DNA of 64,000 nt from Chaetoderma sp. LZ-2023a (GCA_034401795.1 CM067369.1:138024496-138088495), one strand, 5' to 3'. Shown: positions 43,561 to 56,029, counted from the first letter of the stretch. Notes: generated by a model not told the origin, from the letters alone. A program made the numbers and translations.

Positions 43561-43718
43561 TATTACTTTTTTAGCGAATATTAATTTCGTTTCCTTGGTA
43601 TAAATCAACAGGTGACCCATAATGACGAAACCTGTGTGTATTAACACTGCAACCGTGGAGGAACTTAGTGCACTCCATAATATTGGTAAAATTTGAGCTG
43701 CTGGCATAGTAAGTTTTC

Positions 43719-45085
43719 ATGAGTCCAGAGGTGGTTCCATGTCCCTGGACGACATTAAGGCAGATGCTGATCTGCCTGCCACAGCTACAGTCCTTGAATG
43801 ATTGCTCCATGCTGGGGACGTCGTATTCGACATCAATGATGAAGGCGCTGTTGGTGGGGGTCGCCTCGCACCCAAGGGAAGAATCCCTGGAAGAGCAAGT
43901 AGCTAGACTGAACCTGGAACTGCTTAACTCAACTAGTCAACAAAGGGGTGATCAGACCCTAGTTGATAACCTGGCTCCTAGGGGGGTATATACCCCTAGA
44001 GAACCTAAGAGGGAGTCACGATCAGTTTCTCACCATGACACTAGGAAGTCATCACCAGTTCGTAGAGCTTACTGGGATGGCTCTTCGTACAATGACTCTA
44101 GAATGTCATCCCCCGGTCGTAGAAGCTACTCTGATGGTCCTCCTCCACCTAAAATGTCAACTTTTGATGGAAAATGTGAGTGGAAACCATTTTTCATACA
44201 GTTTGAGCATACTGCTTCAAGGTACCATTGGTCTGAAACATATAAATTAGACATGCTCATCTCAGCTTTAAGGGACAAGGCCTTAAAGTTTTACTGCATC
44301 TGTTCTGTGCAAGTCCAGAATGATTACTTTAGTTTATGTGACAAATTAAAGTTGAGATTCGGGAAGAAAGATCTGCCCCACATCATCAGAAAAAAGATGC
44401 AAGATATTCGACAAGAGGGTAACTCTTTAGAAGAATTTGCAGATATCATTCAGGAGCTCACTTTAGATGGTTACCCTGATGCCTCAGCGAGTTTGGGCGA
44501 GACAATTGCCATTGATGCATTCCTACGGGGTGTTGAGCATAAACGAGCCGCTCTGATACCTATGGATAAAGATCCGAGCACCCTGGAGGAGGCTGTACAA
44601 ATGGTCAATGCAGCTATCCATAATCAAAGATTGATCATGGGTTCCAGAAGACCTGAGGTTCGAAAGGTCCGTTTTCCGGACGATGCTTCTGGTTTGATGG
44701 AGGCAGATAATCCTGAGCAGTTGAGAGGCATAACGGCTCCAAGCAGGATAGATAAATTGGAGAAAGATGTCGAAGGACTTAGGAAGGATATGGCGGAGAT
44801 GAAGGTAGATGTTGCTAAGATTTTGAATCTTATATCTGGTCAATTCGGTCGAGGTCGGTCTCCTCCAAGAGGGAAGGTCGTTCCATCGCGTTCCCCTTCT
44901 CCTCTCAGATCGGGAAAGTGCTTTAATTGCAATTTAGAGGGGCATTTTTCCTGTGAGTGTCCGGAGGCGAGGCGTACACAGTCGCCATCACCTTCTGCTT
45001 CACCGAGATCTTCGCCTGTGCGATCATATGATGTTCGCATGTATGAGTTTAATCGTGACCCTATGACACTAGTCATTCCCATTAA
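43719..45085 (+). CDS. Gypsy Gag
   Basis: Frame from 43719 to a stop at about 45140; the Gag part reaches about 45085. It has a capsid-like helical region (FDGKCEWKPFFIQFEHTA, later ALRDKALKFY and GNSLEEFADIIQELTLDGYP), a coiled coil (LEKDVEGLRKDMAEMKVDV) and one zinc knuckle CX2CX4HX4C (CFNCNLEGHFSCEC). The first 60 residues are doubtful: another frame from the nearby ATG at 43739 (MSLDDIKADADLP) looks more natural, so a shift near 43870 is likely. Confidence 0.8.
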
Positions 45086-47776
45086 AGTAAATGTGTTTCC
45101 GTTGATGCAGTGGTGGACACTGCGGCACAAGCGACAGTAATGGGTAATTTCTTTGCAAATAAATTACCTTACCCTTTAAAGAGGTTGGAGTCTATTACAT
45201 TGAAAGGTGCAGGTAGAGACAATGTTATCCCTGCGGAAAGTGTTGAGCCAGTCACAATTGCATTAGGCTCTATGATGTTCAACTGGCCAGTACTACTTCT
45301 TGCCAATATTAATGATCCGATTATATTAGGCCTGGTTTTTTTGAAGGCACACAAGACCACCATTGATCTGACTAGACTGTGTCTGACAATTAATGGAGAA
45401 CCGGTTCAAGCATCAATGTTGAGAGCTCATGGGAAGGAAGCCCAAGTAGCTCGGGTAACATTGAAGCAGAAAGTGGTTGTTGGTCCTTTTGAGGCCGTGA
45501 TGACCACAGGTGTTCTGGATCGGGAGGTACAGAATGATGTTGTGCTCCAGCCCTCATCTAAACTGGTAACACCTCATACAGTGGCCACTGCCAAAGATTC
45601 GCAGATTCCTATTTTGTTAAGGAACCTGTCGGCCCAATATATTACTCTGGAACAAGACCACAACCTTGGTATTGTCACAGAAATTGAGGTTTTAGACCCT
45701 AGAACAGAATTTCAACTTGCTGGTAATCCCATAAACCAGGACGGTTTACAGACTTCTACAGCCACTGAGGTGGACATCCCCGTGTTCTTACAGGAGCTGT
45801 ATGAGAGGTCGACATCGGGTTTATCGGAGACGCAGTCTTCGCAAGTTAAATCCATGTTAATCGAGTATCAGGATGCATTTGCAAAAGATGATCTTGATTT
45901 GGGTTTGTTCAAGGGGATAAGACAATGTTGACACAGATAATGCACAACCTGTTCGTTCTAAACTTAGATGAACTCCTCTTGGTTTTGAGAATGAGGAAGA
46001 GAAACACCTTGCGGAAATGTTAGAGAAAGGTATCATAGTTCCGTCAAAATCTGAGTGGTCGTCAGCCCCGGTATTAGTTCGGAAGAAAGACGGTACCGTG
46101 AGGTACTGCGTCGATTTTCGAGCTCTGAACAGTATAACTCGCAAAGACCTTTACCCCCTACCAAACATTGAGACATGTCTGGATGCACTTGGTGGTGCTA
46201 AGTTCATCAGCACACTTGATATGGCAGCTGGGTATAGGCAGGTCTAGGTTGACCCAGAGGACCGCCACAAGCTCACATTTATCACAAGATATGGGCTCTT
46301 TGAATTTGTCCGGATGCCATTTGGTACGTGCAACAGCCCGGCTACCTTTCAGAGGGTTGTTCAGCTGGTGTTGCAAGGTCTTAACTGGTGCGAGTGTCTG
46401 GCGTATTTAGATGATGTGGTAGTGACAGGGACTGACGTTGACAGTCATATGACCAACTTGAAAGCTGTCCTTTCCCGATTCCTGTTGCACCACCTTAAAT
46501 TAAAACCTAAGAAGTGTAATTTGTTCCGTACAGAACTCTGTTTCTTAGGTAAGTTGGTGAGTGATAAGGGAATCGCTGTTAAGCCAAACAATATGGAAAG
46601 CGTCGCTAATTGGCCTGTTCCTAAGACCAGTTAGGAGCTGGAATCTTTCCTAGGGTTCATGAATTACCAACGAGAGCACATACAGGGTTTTGCTGGTATT
46701 TCTGCTCCTCTCTCTGCACTTACCAGTTCCAAAGTAGAGTATGACTGGACTCTAGAGAATCAGGTAGCTTTCGAAACACTTCAGGGTGCTATGGCCAACC
46801 CTGCAGTGTTAGGTTATCCGACACCGGATGGTACCTTCATACTGGATACTGATGCTTCAGAGGCGGCTATTGGTGCAGAGTTATCCCAAATTCAGAATGG
46901 GAAAGAGGTGCTTATTGGTTTTGCGAGCCGAACATTGACACCGGCTCAGCGTAAATATTGTGTTACACGCAGAGTTGCTGGCCGTGGTAGCATTTACTAG
47001 GCAGTACCGTATGTACTTGCTAGGACGGTCATTTATTGTGCGGACTTACCATCACAGTCTCACGTGGCTGCTCAGTTTCAAGCACATCGAAGGACAACTA
47101 GCTAGATGGCTAGAAGAACTGTCCTAATATAATATGACGATGCAGTACAGGCCCGGTAAACAGCACTCTAATGCTGATGGTCTATCATGAGTTCCAAGTG
47201 ATTCTTCACCTTGCCACTGTTATAAAGCTGGCCAATCTCTTAGTTCATTACCATGTGGTGGGTGCAAATATTGTACCAAGCTTCAGCAGCAATGGTCTCA
47301 ATGTGAACAAGATGTTGATGATGTAATTCCTTTGGCTTTTCAAACCATAAGGGCCCTTCAACTGAGTAATAATGACCTATCAGACAGCGACACAGACAGC
47401 GACGATCCAGATGGACTGCTGAATGGTGTCCCCCATACAGACCAGGTTATCGGAAGGTCAAACTGGTTAGACGCATTCTCTTCGGAAGATCTAAGGGAGC
47501 GTCAGTTGGAGGATCCTGATCTGAAGACAGTTGTATCATGGATTGAGCAGCCACACACACCTTCTGACGCGGAGCTATATTTAGCTAGTCCAGCTGTCAA
47601 GTTTTGGTGGGCTCATTGTGATCAATTGATTTTTGTCGATAGCATTTTGCACTATCTCTGGGTAGAAGCAAATACCACCCGGAATCTGCTGGTAGTCCCA
47701 AAGTCTCTCCAGAAGCTGGTTTTGGAAAATTGTCATGATTCCAAGCTTGCCAGTCACATGGGTGAGCAGAAGACAT

Positions 47777-47778
<2 letters not shown>

Positions 47779-47830
<52 letters not shown>
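47779..47830 (+). repeat. GA microsatellite inside integrase
   Basis: 26 GA units between codons for TL and VKAKYIW in the zinc-binding part of integrase. The flanking protein reads on if only two units are counted, so the run expanded within the gene and shifts the frame. Confidence 0.85.
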
Positions 47831-47837
<7 letters not shown>

Positions 47838-49083
47838 CTAAGTATATCTGGTACGGATACTCTCATGATGTGGTGGCGTATGTGAAACCCTGTTGGATTT
47901 GTAGCTGTAGCAAAAAAGCTTCCATCCGACCTAGAGCTGCTCTGGGTGAGTTCCATGCTGGTTTTCCCTTGGAACGGATACATATGGACATTTTGGGCCC
48001 TTTTATCACATCTGCACTGGGAAATAGATATGTGTTGATGACATAGATCAGTTCACTAAATGGGTTGAGTGCTATGCGCTCCCTGAACAAGGGGCAGAAC
48101 TGGTAGCCAAAACGTATGTGGAGCGTTTTGTCACCACATTTGGCTGTTCATATTTCTTACACACCGACCAGGGTCGTAACTTTGAGAGCAATCTATTTAA
48201 GGAACTGTGCCATCTACTGAAGATTTCAAAAACACGCACCACAGCTTATAGACCATGTTTGAATGGACAGATTGAACGTATAAACCGTACTGTCTTGCAG
48301 TGTATACAGTGTTACCTGCAAGAGCATGACAGACAGAAAGATTGGGACAAGTGTATTCCTTTCATCGCTGGAGCTATACGATCTACTGTAAGCCGACAGA
48401 CGGGGTATACTCCCAACATGATGATGCTTGGTCGAGAAGTACTACAGCCTATTGACATAATGTGCAAATGCCCCGTGTCTGCGACTACAGAGAATGCCCC
48501 TTCAGATGCCAGTGACTTCATCCAACAGTTACAGCAAACGTTGCATGAAACTCATGAGATAGCACGGGATAACCTTAAAATGGCTCAGAAGCGCCAGAAA
48601 AAAGAGTATGATCTACGTTTGCATGAGCATGCCTATCATGTTGGTGATGTAGTTTATCTTGCCAATTCTGCAACTAAAATAGGCCAGTCCAGTAAACTAC
48701 AACCTCCTTGGACTGGTCCATTTATTATTTATAAAAAGTTGTCAGAAGCACTGTTTGGTATCAAAAACCAACGCCGGGAATTAATTGTTCACCATGATAG
48801 ATTAAAGCTGTGCAGAGATCGTGATTTGCCTCTCTGGATATTGCGAATGAGACGTGCTATAAGCTCTGAAGATCATGGCGATGATGATGACTTATTATCC
48901 CCCGATAATGGCCTTAGGTTATCTGATGATAACCGTGCTTCCATTTTTGAAGAGGATTCGGATGAAACCATTCCATATGGTATTGATCCATCCTCATCAA
49001 TTCTGCATAATGATCTAGATGCTGTTTTGACAAATGACCTGGATATCGACTCTGTTTTACCCGTCCCACAAACACAGCATCAC

Positions 49084-49230
49084 TCTCCTAGGCGCATGAG
49101 GTGTCAGGTCCGAGGAGAAACGCATAACACTTCCCCTAGGCGCATGAGGTGTCAGGTCCGAGGGGAACCGCATCACACTTTTTCCCCTAGGCGCATGAGG
49201 TGTCAGGTCCGAGGGGAAATACATCACACA
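49084..49230 (+). repeat. Three direct repeats coding an Arg-rich peptide
   Basis: Three units of 48-54 bp, each coding SPRRMRCQVRGE plus a short HH/HN-containing spacer, at the C-terminal end of the integrase frame. Units are nearly identical. Confidence 0.85.
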
Positions 49231-51464
49231 TCTCCTACAGATGACCAACTCCAAACTCACACCATTCAGAGTCGAACAGGAAGGCAGTGCCGTCTTCCTA
49301 ACAGGTTCCTAGATTATGAAATGTATTAGAATGATCTTTAAGCATTCGTGAATAAGACTATGTAAGTCTTCATGGACCCTACTTGTCCACCTGAATAAAC
49401 GTTCCTCTGGTTTCGTCTTATTACGGATTCATTTGGTCATGGTATTGTTGCGGACTGCAGTTAGCTTTTCGGTCGTAGTACAGTACTACAATAGTAATGT
49501 GATAATGTACAATGGTAACAGTAATTCGACATTAAAAGAATTACTGTAATCCAGATGATATGAAATTATGACTTCAAATTTAAACATTCTGCATGACACT
49601 GAAGACATTCAACTTGTCCGGAAAACATTTATAATCATTGGCTTATGTTCCGTTTCCATCTTAGCTTTAGTTTCAGCAACAGCAAAATCGTGATGTTCTA
49701 TTCTTTGTAAGTTTTTGGGAAACTAAATTAGTTAGACACATAAGCACATAGTGGCTTTTTCCAGCAATAATACACCTTGAGATACCAACAACCAACAGGG
49801 GTCCATCGCTGTATGACTCACAGAACGCGTTATTATAATTCTGCGTTTTTCAAATGACGCGTGAATAATTGAGCGTAGTAATGCGTGGTTATATTTACGC
49901 ATTTCTTGATCACACATTACAAATATGCGTTGTCAAATGATGTGTAAATTGTTACACATTAATCATACGCATTGTATTGTTAACTGTATTTATTGTCCGT
50001 CATGACGTGTGGTCATAATAATGCTCTCTGTTTATGTGTATATGGATTAAATCCATGTCCACGCTTTTATAAATATATGCATCATATGTTATGATGCAAA
50101 CTCATTTATGTATAGTGAAATCCTGTATAGGTTAGCTATTTAATGCCAGTTCTACATTTGTCAGCTCAGATATTTTATAGGGTAGCTCAAATATATTATA
50201 TGTAGTTTTATTAGGTCAGCACAGATATTTTATAGGATAGCCCAGGTATATTAATTCTACATAGGTCAGTTCAGATATTTTATATTAGGCCAACATATTA
50301 TATACTGCCATACCTAGGTATTTCATTTATTAAACGTGTAGCAATTACATGTTAAAATGACGCAATGATGCATTATTACTCTATAATGCATAATTCAGGC
50401 ATATTTATAATGTGCATTACTCTATAATGCAGAAGTCTTGAATATGACAGCATATTTATAATATGCATTTAGCAAAGACTGCATAAATCGTACAGATGCA
50501 TTTCTTGCGCTTACCATTTCATAATGCGCGAAGTAATTGGCGCGTTAGTCATAGCGCAAATTCATATGTTTCTTTCTTCTGCTGTATTATCCGTTCCGTT
50601 TAGCTTCATTCAGATATCTTTATTGTGATAGGGATAGTGGTTTTCCGGATTTCCTAAATTTGTGGATTCAGATCCATTTCAATTATATAAGAGGTATATC
50701 ATAAATGTTAAGGTTAAAAATATTCACTAAATTAAAAAATTTGCAATCTTCATAGGTTTTCCTCGAATCTCACATAAGTTAATTTCAGATAACACTTCAA
50801 CTAAATTCATGTGAGATTATTTTTATTACTTCTTTATCAATTCGGCAATTCCGTCAATTCTGTTAGTTTTCTGCTGGGGTGGAAAACCACTGTCCTTAAT
50901 TTTAGTTAGGATGCTATGCTATTTTAGAATCTGTAACGATGGCCCTCGTCCGGCAGCTGTTGATCTATCCATCTGTTTATTATTAACAGCTCCTTCCTTC
51001 TATATGGATCGACACCTACTTTTTTTAATTGGTAAAGTCTGATTCTACCGTTAGCAGTTGAGCGTCAATGCCTGTGTGTTTTTTATTGAGACCAGTAGAT
51101 CAGCCTAACCATTTTAACTCGAAAGTTCAGGAAAGTACTCTTGACATGTCTGATAAGAGTAACGCAATATTTTGAAAATTAGTTAGAAATTGAGCTGTTT
51201 AATGCATCACCAAGTTGCAGTTAAATTATTAATACTAACTTAGTATGCCTATTATATGTAATTAACCAGTGGAAAGAGTATTATTGATAGGGTTAACTCC
51301 GCCAGTGGTCATCCATTCACAAGTCTTTTGATGATTTTATTGAAGGTTTTGTAGACACCCTTTGAACTATACAGATGAGATATTACAAATTCTGCTTACA
51401 ATGTAAGAATTATTCGGTTAAATACGTTGAAAATAACTTAACTAGATGCCATTGGTTGCATACA

Positions 51465-51520
51465 TGTAGGCAGCAACAGCTTCCAGTCAGGTTATTTTCA
51501 AAATATTAAACTGAATATTT
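51465..51520. repeat. Hairpin MITE family 2 remnant inside the Gypsy element
   Basis: GCAGCAACAGCTTCCAGTCA then TTATTTTCAAAATATTAAAC, half of the family 2 palindrome. Confidence 0.4.
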
Positions 51521-51586
51521 AAGACATCCGAAAGAATGTACTCCTTGAAATGGGTTACACTTCTTGCATTGTTTTCTATAGGGTGG

Positions 51587-51655
51587 AGTTTTAACTTCAA
51601 CACTGGAATGACTGGCTTGGTTAGAGAACCAGTCCTCCAGTGGTAAATATAAGAT
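51587..51655. repeat. Hairpin MITE family 1 remnant inside the Gypsy element
   Basis: CACTGGAATGACTGGCTTGG and its inverse AACCAGTCCTCCAGTGG, then the family outer part in short form. Confidence 0.55.
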
Positions 51656-51811
51656 AATAGTATTCTCTAATACCTATATAATTCATATTTTGCTTTGCTA
51701 GTGCTCTAAATTTCATGTGTGCATTGATTAGAAAGAAGTCACTTCAGCTGTGCACATTTTTAAAAGAGTAGATTTTTAGATAAGATTTTTAATTAAAAAA
51801 CCATGTTTTAT

Positions 51812-51824
51812 AAATGGGGGAGAG
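51812..51824 (+). promoter_or_regulatory. Gypsy polypurine tract
   Basis: AAATGGGGGAGAG directly before the 3' LTR, the expected primer site for plus-strand DNA synthesis (one T interrupts it). Confidence 0.75.
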
Positions 51825-52019
51825 TGTGGTGCTGGCGGTATCCCGCAATTCCGCAGTTCGTGTTTCGCGGCTGCCGGGCTAGCTGATTCCCGCCGTTTCT
51901 ACGGACGCCCGGCAGTCGTACCTTGGAACTTGAACTGCGCAGATCTGCCGCTGGTTCCACGGGCTGATTCGAGACCTCTGTTGGGTGAGTAACCTTTTAT
52001 ATGTAGCTAAGTTACTACA
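51825..52019 (+). repeat. Gypsy 3' LTR
   Basis: 195 bp, starts TGTGGTGCTGGCGG and ends TTACTACA. Four transitions distinguish it from the 5' LTR. Confidence 0.92.
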
Positions 52020-52023
52020 AAGT
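52020..52023. repeat. Gypsy target-site duplication, right copy
   Basis: AAGT, the same as 41803-41806. Confidence 0.8.
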
Positions 52024-53245
52024 GTTCCAGGCCTAGAATTACAGCCCGCAATTCTAGCATGTTGATATGTTCCTTTGACTGTTCCAGATTCCAAAGCCCT
52101 GATATAGTGGCTTCTTCCAGGCAAGCTCCCCATCCCTCCATCGATGCATCCGTAAACATCGTTACTTGAGGGTGGGGAGGGGTCAGCATGAGCCCTGCCA
52201 GGAGATTTCCTCTCTCCATCCACCAATGAAGGTGATGAATGACAGGGTCCAACACTTGAATGCGCGAGTCCAGTGATCCTGAACCCTGCATCCACTGAGC
52301 CATGAGAAAGAATTGAATCGGCCGCCTGCGTAAGGCCGCCTGAGGAATGACTGGTTCCATTGAAACCATCAGACCTAACATTCTCAGATAGACTCGTGCT
52401 AGAATATAACGACTGTTGCAAACCAACTGAATGCACGAGAGATTTTCCACTCTCTCCTGGGATGGATAAACATATCCTATCTCCAGATCGATGATCATAC
52501 CCAGGTAAACAAACTTCTGGGATGGAGTCAACTTTGATTTCTGAAAGTTGATTATCCAGCCTAAATCTGTGAGAGTTTTCAAAACTATCTCCAGATTTGC
52601 TGTCAAACTTTCTGGGTTGTGTGCTTTCAGCAACCAGTCATCTATGTAAGTGTGAACAGCTATATTTCTACTGCGGAGGTATGCCGTGATAGCAAGTACC
52701 ACTCGAGTGAAGACCCTTGGAGTAGTCGAGATGCCGAATGGAAGAACCTTGAATTCCCATTGGCGTCCCTGAAAAGCAAATCTCAGGAACCGATGAAAAC
52801 TCCTTGCAATTGGAATGTGGAAATAAACATCCTTGAGATCTATTGCTGCTGTCCACATCCCCTTCTCTAACCCCAACAACGCCGATCTTACTGTTTCCAT
52901 TTTGAAACTCGGTGTATCTATAAACTTGTTTAGAGGTTTGAAGTTGAGAATTGGTCTCCACCCCCGGGTGTTCTTTGTCACAAGAAACACGGTTGAATAG
53001 AAGCCCAGACAATCTTGCGCCGGTTGAATTGCTTCCTTTAGAATTAGAGATTCTATCTCCTCTTCTATGCACAACCGCTTGTCTGGATCTCTTGGAATTT
53101 GAGGCCAGACCGGTACCAGAGACAGACGCAACGGCGGACCTCTCATCCATTCTGGACTGTATCCGTGCGAAAGCCATTGCAAGACTAAGCGGTCCTGAAT
53201 TAACCGCTCCCACTTCTGAATGTGGCAAGTCAAACGACCTCCCAC
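52020..53245 (-). CDS. DIRS element C reverse transcriptase and start of RNase H
   Basis: About 408 codons without a break from GGRLTCHIQKWERLIQDRL to LELRAVILGLEHF at the Gypsy border. RT motifs RGWRPILNFKPLNKF, DLKDVYFHIP, LPFGISTTPRVF and YIDDWLLK are all present, and RNase H starts with FTDASMEGWGACLEE. This is the best preserved pol part of the four DIRS copies, but it lost its RNase H end to the Gypsy insertion. Confidence 0.85.
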
Positions 53246-53270
53246 TGGGTTGACGGAGTGCCCATAAATT

Positions 53271-54656
53271 TTAGAAGTGTGAGTGTCTCTGGTACAAGTG
53301 ACAACACCCGAGTGGTACCTGTGGTAACCGGGAACCCGGCCGCGTATCTTCTCCCAGAGCGGCGCGGTCGTCCGTGCTCGTTCTGGGTGCTAGGCCATAT
53401 CGAGCATACTGACTAGCAGTAACCCGACATCGCCTAGCAACCTCGTGGGGAGCTTTCGCGAGGCGATCTTTCGGTCTAATCGACTCCTCTGTCGCAGAGA
53501 ACATATCTAAGATATGTTCAGCATACGGCAGAGATAGTCGTGTTGGCCAACGGCTTTGCCTGTAACCATGCCCGAGGATTACCGGCGGCCGTTTCGTCCA
53601 CGGAGAGTTCTGGTCTGACAGCGAGGAAACACGCGCACGCTTCAGACCAGTCTTCATTCGTGCTACCTGCGAATTGCCGACGAGCAGCGAGCCCTTGTCA
53701 TCCTCAATGGCATTCGCAGGTAAGGCCGAGGTGGAGGCTATAGACGAATCCGGCTGCCCAGGGAATGCATACGAGCCCGCGAAGGCTGGCATAACATTCT
53801 CCATAGGCTGACCGAGCACCAAGGCCGCACTTATGTGAGGGGTAACATGCACACCAGCGTGACCCGGATCGCCCGTATGAGATTCCAGGTCCAAGCGTGG
53901 TATCTTATACGGGCGGCCATCCACTCCAAATCAGCCCACAGACTGAATCATGAAGCCTGCTCCCGAGGGAACAGTGCCATAGGTGCGAGCGGCCGCGCTC
54001 CCCATGAGAGGAGTGTAGACGCTCGCATCCATGTCTTCATGCTCATCCTGTGGACCGAGCAGGTAGTCTTCATCATCTTCCTGGTCAGGTAAGTTAGACT
54101 CTGGGTTAGCAAGAAAAACTAACCCAGACTGACCAGGAGAATGCCCGAAAGCAGATGACGAGGGTTCTACGCGAGTGATCATGGTCAGGCCCGCTGGTTG
54201 GGTCCCGCCTGATGCTGCTCGCGCCGCTGGATCACCAGGCGATGCGAATATCAAGCCTGGGTCCAAGACGGCCGCACCTGGATCACTAAACACTTTGTCC
54301 GAGCTAGTAGTGCATGATCGAGGGATGGGGGCTACCTGCACTGAGGTCGATGCGCAGGAAGTTGAAACACCTGTGCCAGGCAACAAGTCGCGAAGCTTGT
54401 TAGGCATCAGATCTTTCAAAGTCCTGCGTATCTAACTCAAACTTGAAGGCCTCAAGCTCACCCTTCTCAGAGGCCTCCTTCTTGCCCTCCTCAGCCATCA
54501 GCTTAGCCTGAAAAGCAAAGAATTCAGAGGTTAGATCCCCCCCACCCACTCTTTACAAATGACACATTTGTTAGACAGCCTACACACTGAACAAAGATGG
54601 CAAGGGTGGGGGAAGAATCTAGCCTTCATTAGCTTGAAGCAAGATGGACATGACTT
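53271..54656 (-). pseudogene. DIRS element C ORF1 (Gag-like), broken
   Basis: The Cys-rich start (SCPSCFKLMKARFFPHPC, then CSVCRL and CVICKEW) follows a CTTTTTCAG acceptor-like site at 54657-54665. A G run at about 54535 shifts the frame, then 53931-54419 and 53271-53924 are readable parts, divided by stops. After GEDTRPGSR the remaining 200 residues known from element A are deleted. Confidence 0.7.
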
Positions 54657-54669
54657 CTGAAAAAGGGAA

Positions 54670-55710
54670 GGCATACGAAAACAATGAGTATTATAGTTTG
54701 CAAACCCTTGTTAATAGACTATTAGTACAAAACAAGAACAAACTCGAGAGAAGAAATCCACTTTTATCACAGACAACCCTGACGGGACAGCTGACTTCTC
54801 TAGTTAATAATAACTAATCACAACCAGGCTCCCAAATTAAGAAAGAGAGAGAGAAAGATTAATGACTATCTAGATATCTCTCCACCTTCATAATAAAGGG
54901 TGATAAACACATCAAAGAGTTCTCTAAACTAAGATTATGACATCAAGGAAAGAGAAAAAACTCTGGTTGATTATGACATCAAACCTCAATGCAAAAGCTC
55001 CTTCAAGGAGAGGGGACGTCAGAAATGAATGCAAGAAATATCTAGAGATTAATGACATTCATACCTCCCGAATAATATAATATCAAATTATATATATTCG
55101 AGAACCCATGCACACACAAGAGAGAATACAGTGCAATAACAAAAGGCAGCAGAAATCGTGATTATTTTCAAATAATTATGTGCCATAACTAATAAACTCC
55201 CTTGGCCTGAGCACAGGCAAAACCATCCTCTTGTGCAGAACATGTCCATCCATCCGCCGAGACTCTTCCTTCAGAAGAACTGATGAGGGGGATGGGACAA
55301 CAGGAAGGAGATATTTCTTTTATTCATTTAATATATCTCCAACCCGTAGACATATCAAAATGATAAGTCATAAAAGAGATGTGAACAACCTTCGAGAGAA
55401 GAACAGGACCCCTTACACATCCATAAGTTGAACCTGTGGACACAAAGCACAAGAGATTAATAGCCCTAGGCAATGGGAAAAATTTAACAAGGATTCCCAG
55501 CGCCTGAAATGCGGTAACGTCAAAGCAGCCGCGATGAAAACCGGTAACATATAAAAGTTACAAGTCTATAATTAATAAATGGAACAATATCACCGTAACA
55601 GCTGATGAGGAAGACTCCTCTGCAGACTTTGCATCAGCCATAATCCAAAAAGATGATAGATATTATCGAAAATTCTCAAAAAAGAGACTAGGAATGTTTT
55701 CAACATGTGG
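54670..55710. other. DIRS element C 5' leader
   Basis: About 1 kb without ORF of note between ORF1 and the right terminal repeat, AG-rich in places (54840-54860). The small frames at 55231-55431 and 55590-55817 show no motif. By position it matches the leader of element A (3098-3943). Confidence 0.55.
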
Positions 55711-55909
55711 TTGGTCAGCCAATATATTAGAAAACGGAAGTACCAGTATGCGCATGCGCAGTGGGTGGGGTCTGTCATGTGCATGACTGTGTACATCCAC
55801 CTGCCAATTAGGGGCACCTAACTTTTTATAATTCTGAATATTATTGAATTTAGAGCCGATATACTAGTATATCAAGAGTGTTAGTGTAAGTATGTTCTCA
55901 TGATGTGAA
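55711..55909 (-). repeat. DIRS element C right inverted terminal repeat
   Basis: Inverse of 39230-39442. The outer end has lost a few bases (GTTAGTGTAAGTATG for GTTAGGGAGGTAAGTATG). Confidence 0.8.
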
Positions 55910-56029
55910 AACCCTATAATACAAACAGTAAAAAAAGAAATTCAAACATTATCCGCACATTGCGCAACCGACCACAGTAATGTAAAAAACATGGCCTCCA
56001 ACGTCGCAACAGATGATGATGATGATGAT

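Larger units (their letters stand above)
45086..49329 (+). pseudogene. Gypsy Pol (protease, RT, RNase H, integrase), broken
   Basis: Pol lies in the -1 frame from gag. Protease: VVDTAAQATV and IILGLVFLK. RT: DGTVRYCVDFRALN, MPFGTCNSPATFQ and YLDDVVV. RNase H: ILDTDASEAAIG. Integrase: HHCC part around CWICSC, then MDILGP, HTDQGRNFESN and NGQIERINRT (D, D, E), and the module WTGPFIIYKKL. Breaks: frameshift near 45915, stops near 45970, 46246, 46633, 47127 and 47190, a shift near 46975, the GA run at 47779, and a shift near 48040. The last 400 codons (48118-49329) are in one frame. Confidence 0.85.
49330..51811. other. Gypsy non-coding region before the 3' LTR
   Basis: 2.5 kb, AT-rich, without ORF of note. 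It contains three diverged units of about 60-65 bp with CAGNTCAGATATTTTATA (50160-50300), several ATAATGCATTA-type words (50370-50480) and a family 1 MITE remnant at 51587-51655. No env-like frame. Confidence 0.6.
41807..52019 (+). mobile_element. Ty3/Gypsy LTR retrotransposon inserted in DIRS element C
   Basis: 10.2 kb with two 195-bp LTRs, a tRNA-Leu-type primer-binding site, a polypurine tract and a 4-bp AAGT target duplication. Order: SGNH-like ORF, gag, protease, RT, RNase H, integrase with GPY/F module, which is the Gypsy order. About 2.5 kb without ORF lies before the 3' LTR. The LTRs differ at only 4 of 195 positions, all transitions, yet pol has many breaks. It lies antisense to the host gene. 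Confidence 0.92.
39230..55909 (-). mobile_element. DIRS element C, split by a Gypsy element
   Basis: DIRS-type element with left terminus at 39230, ICR at 39506-39612 and right terminus at 55909. Without the Gypsy insertion (41807-52019 plus one target copy) it would be about 6.5 kb. The left and right parts belong together: the RNase H frame stops at the Gypsy border on one side and goes on at the other, and both termini match the ICR. ORF1 and the recombinase are broken, the RT frame is whole. Confidence 0.88.

Noticed and set aside
45060..45115. Programmed -1 frameshift between Gypsy gag and pol
   Set aside because: The shift in frame is real but I see no good slippery heptamer there; a simple indel is equally likely in this damaged copy.
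49330..51811. An env gene in the Gypsy element
   Set aside because: The region has no ORF above background, so no envelope-like protein is supported.
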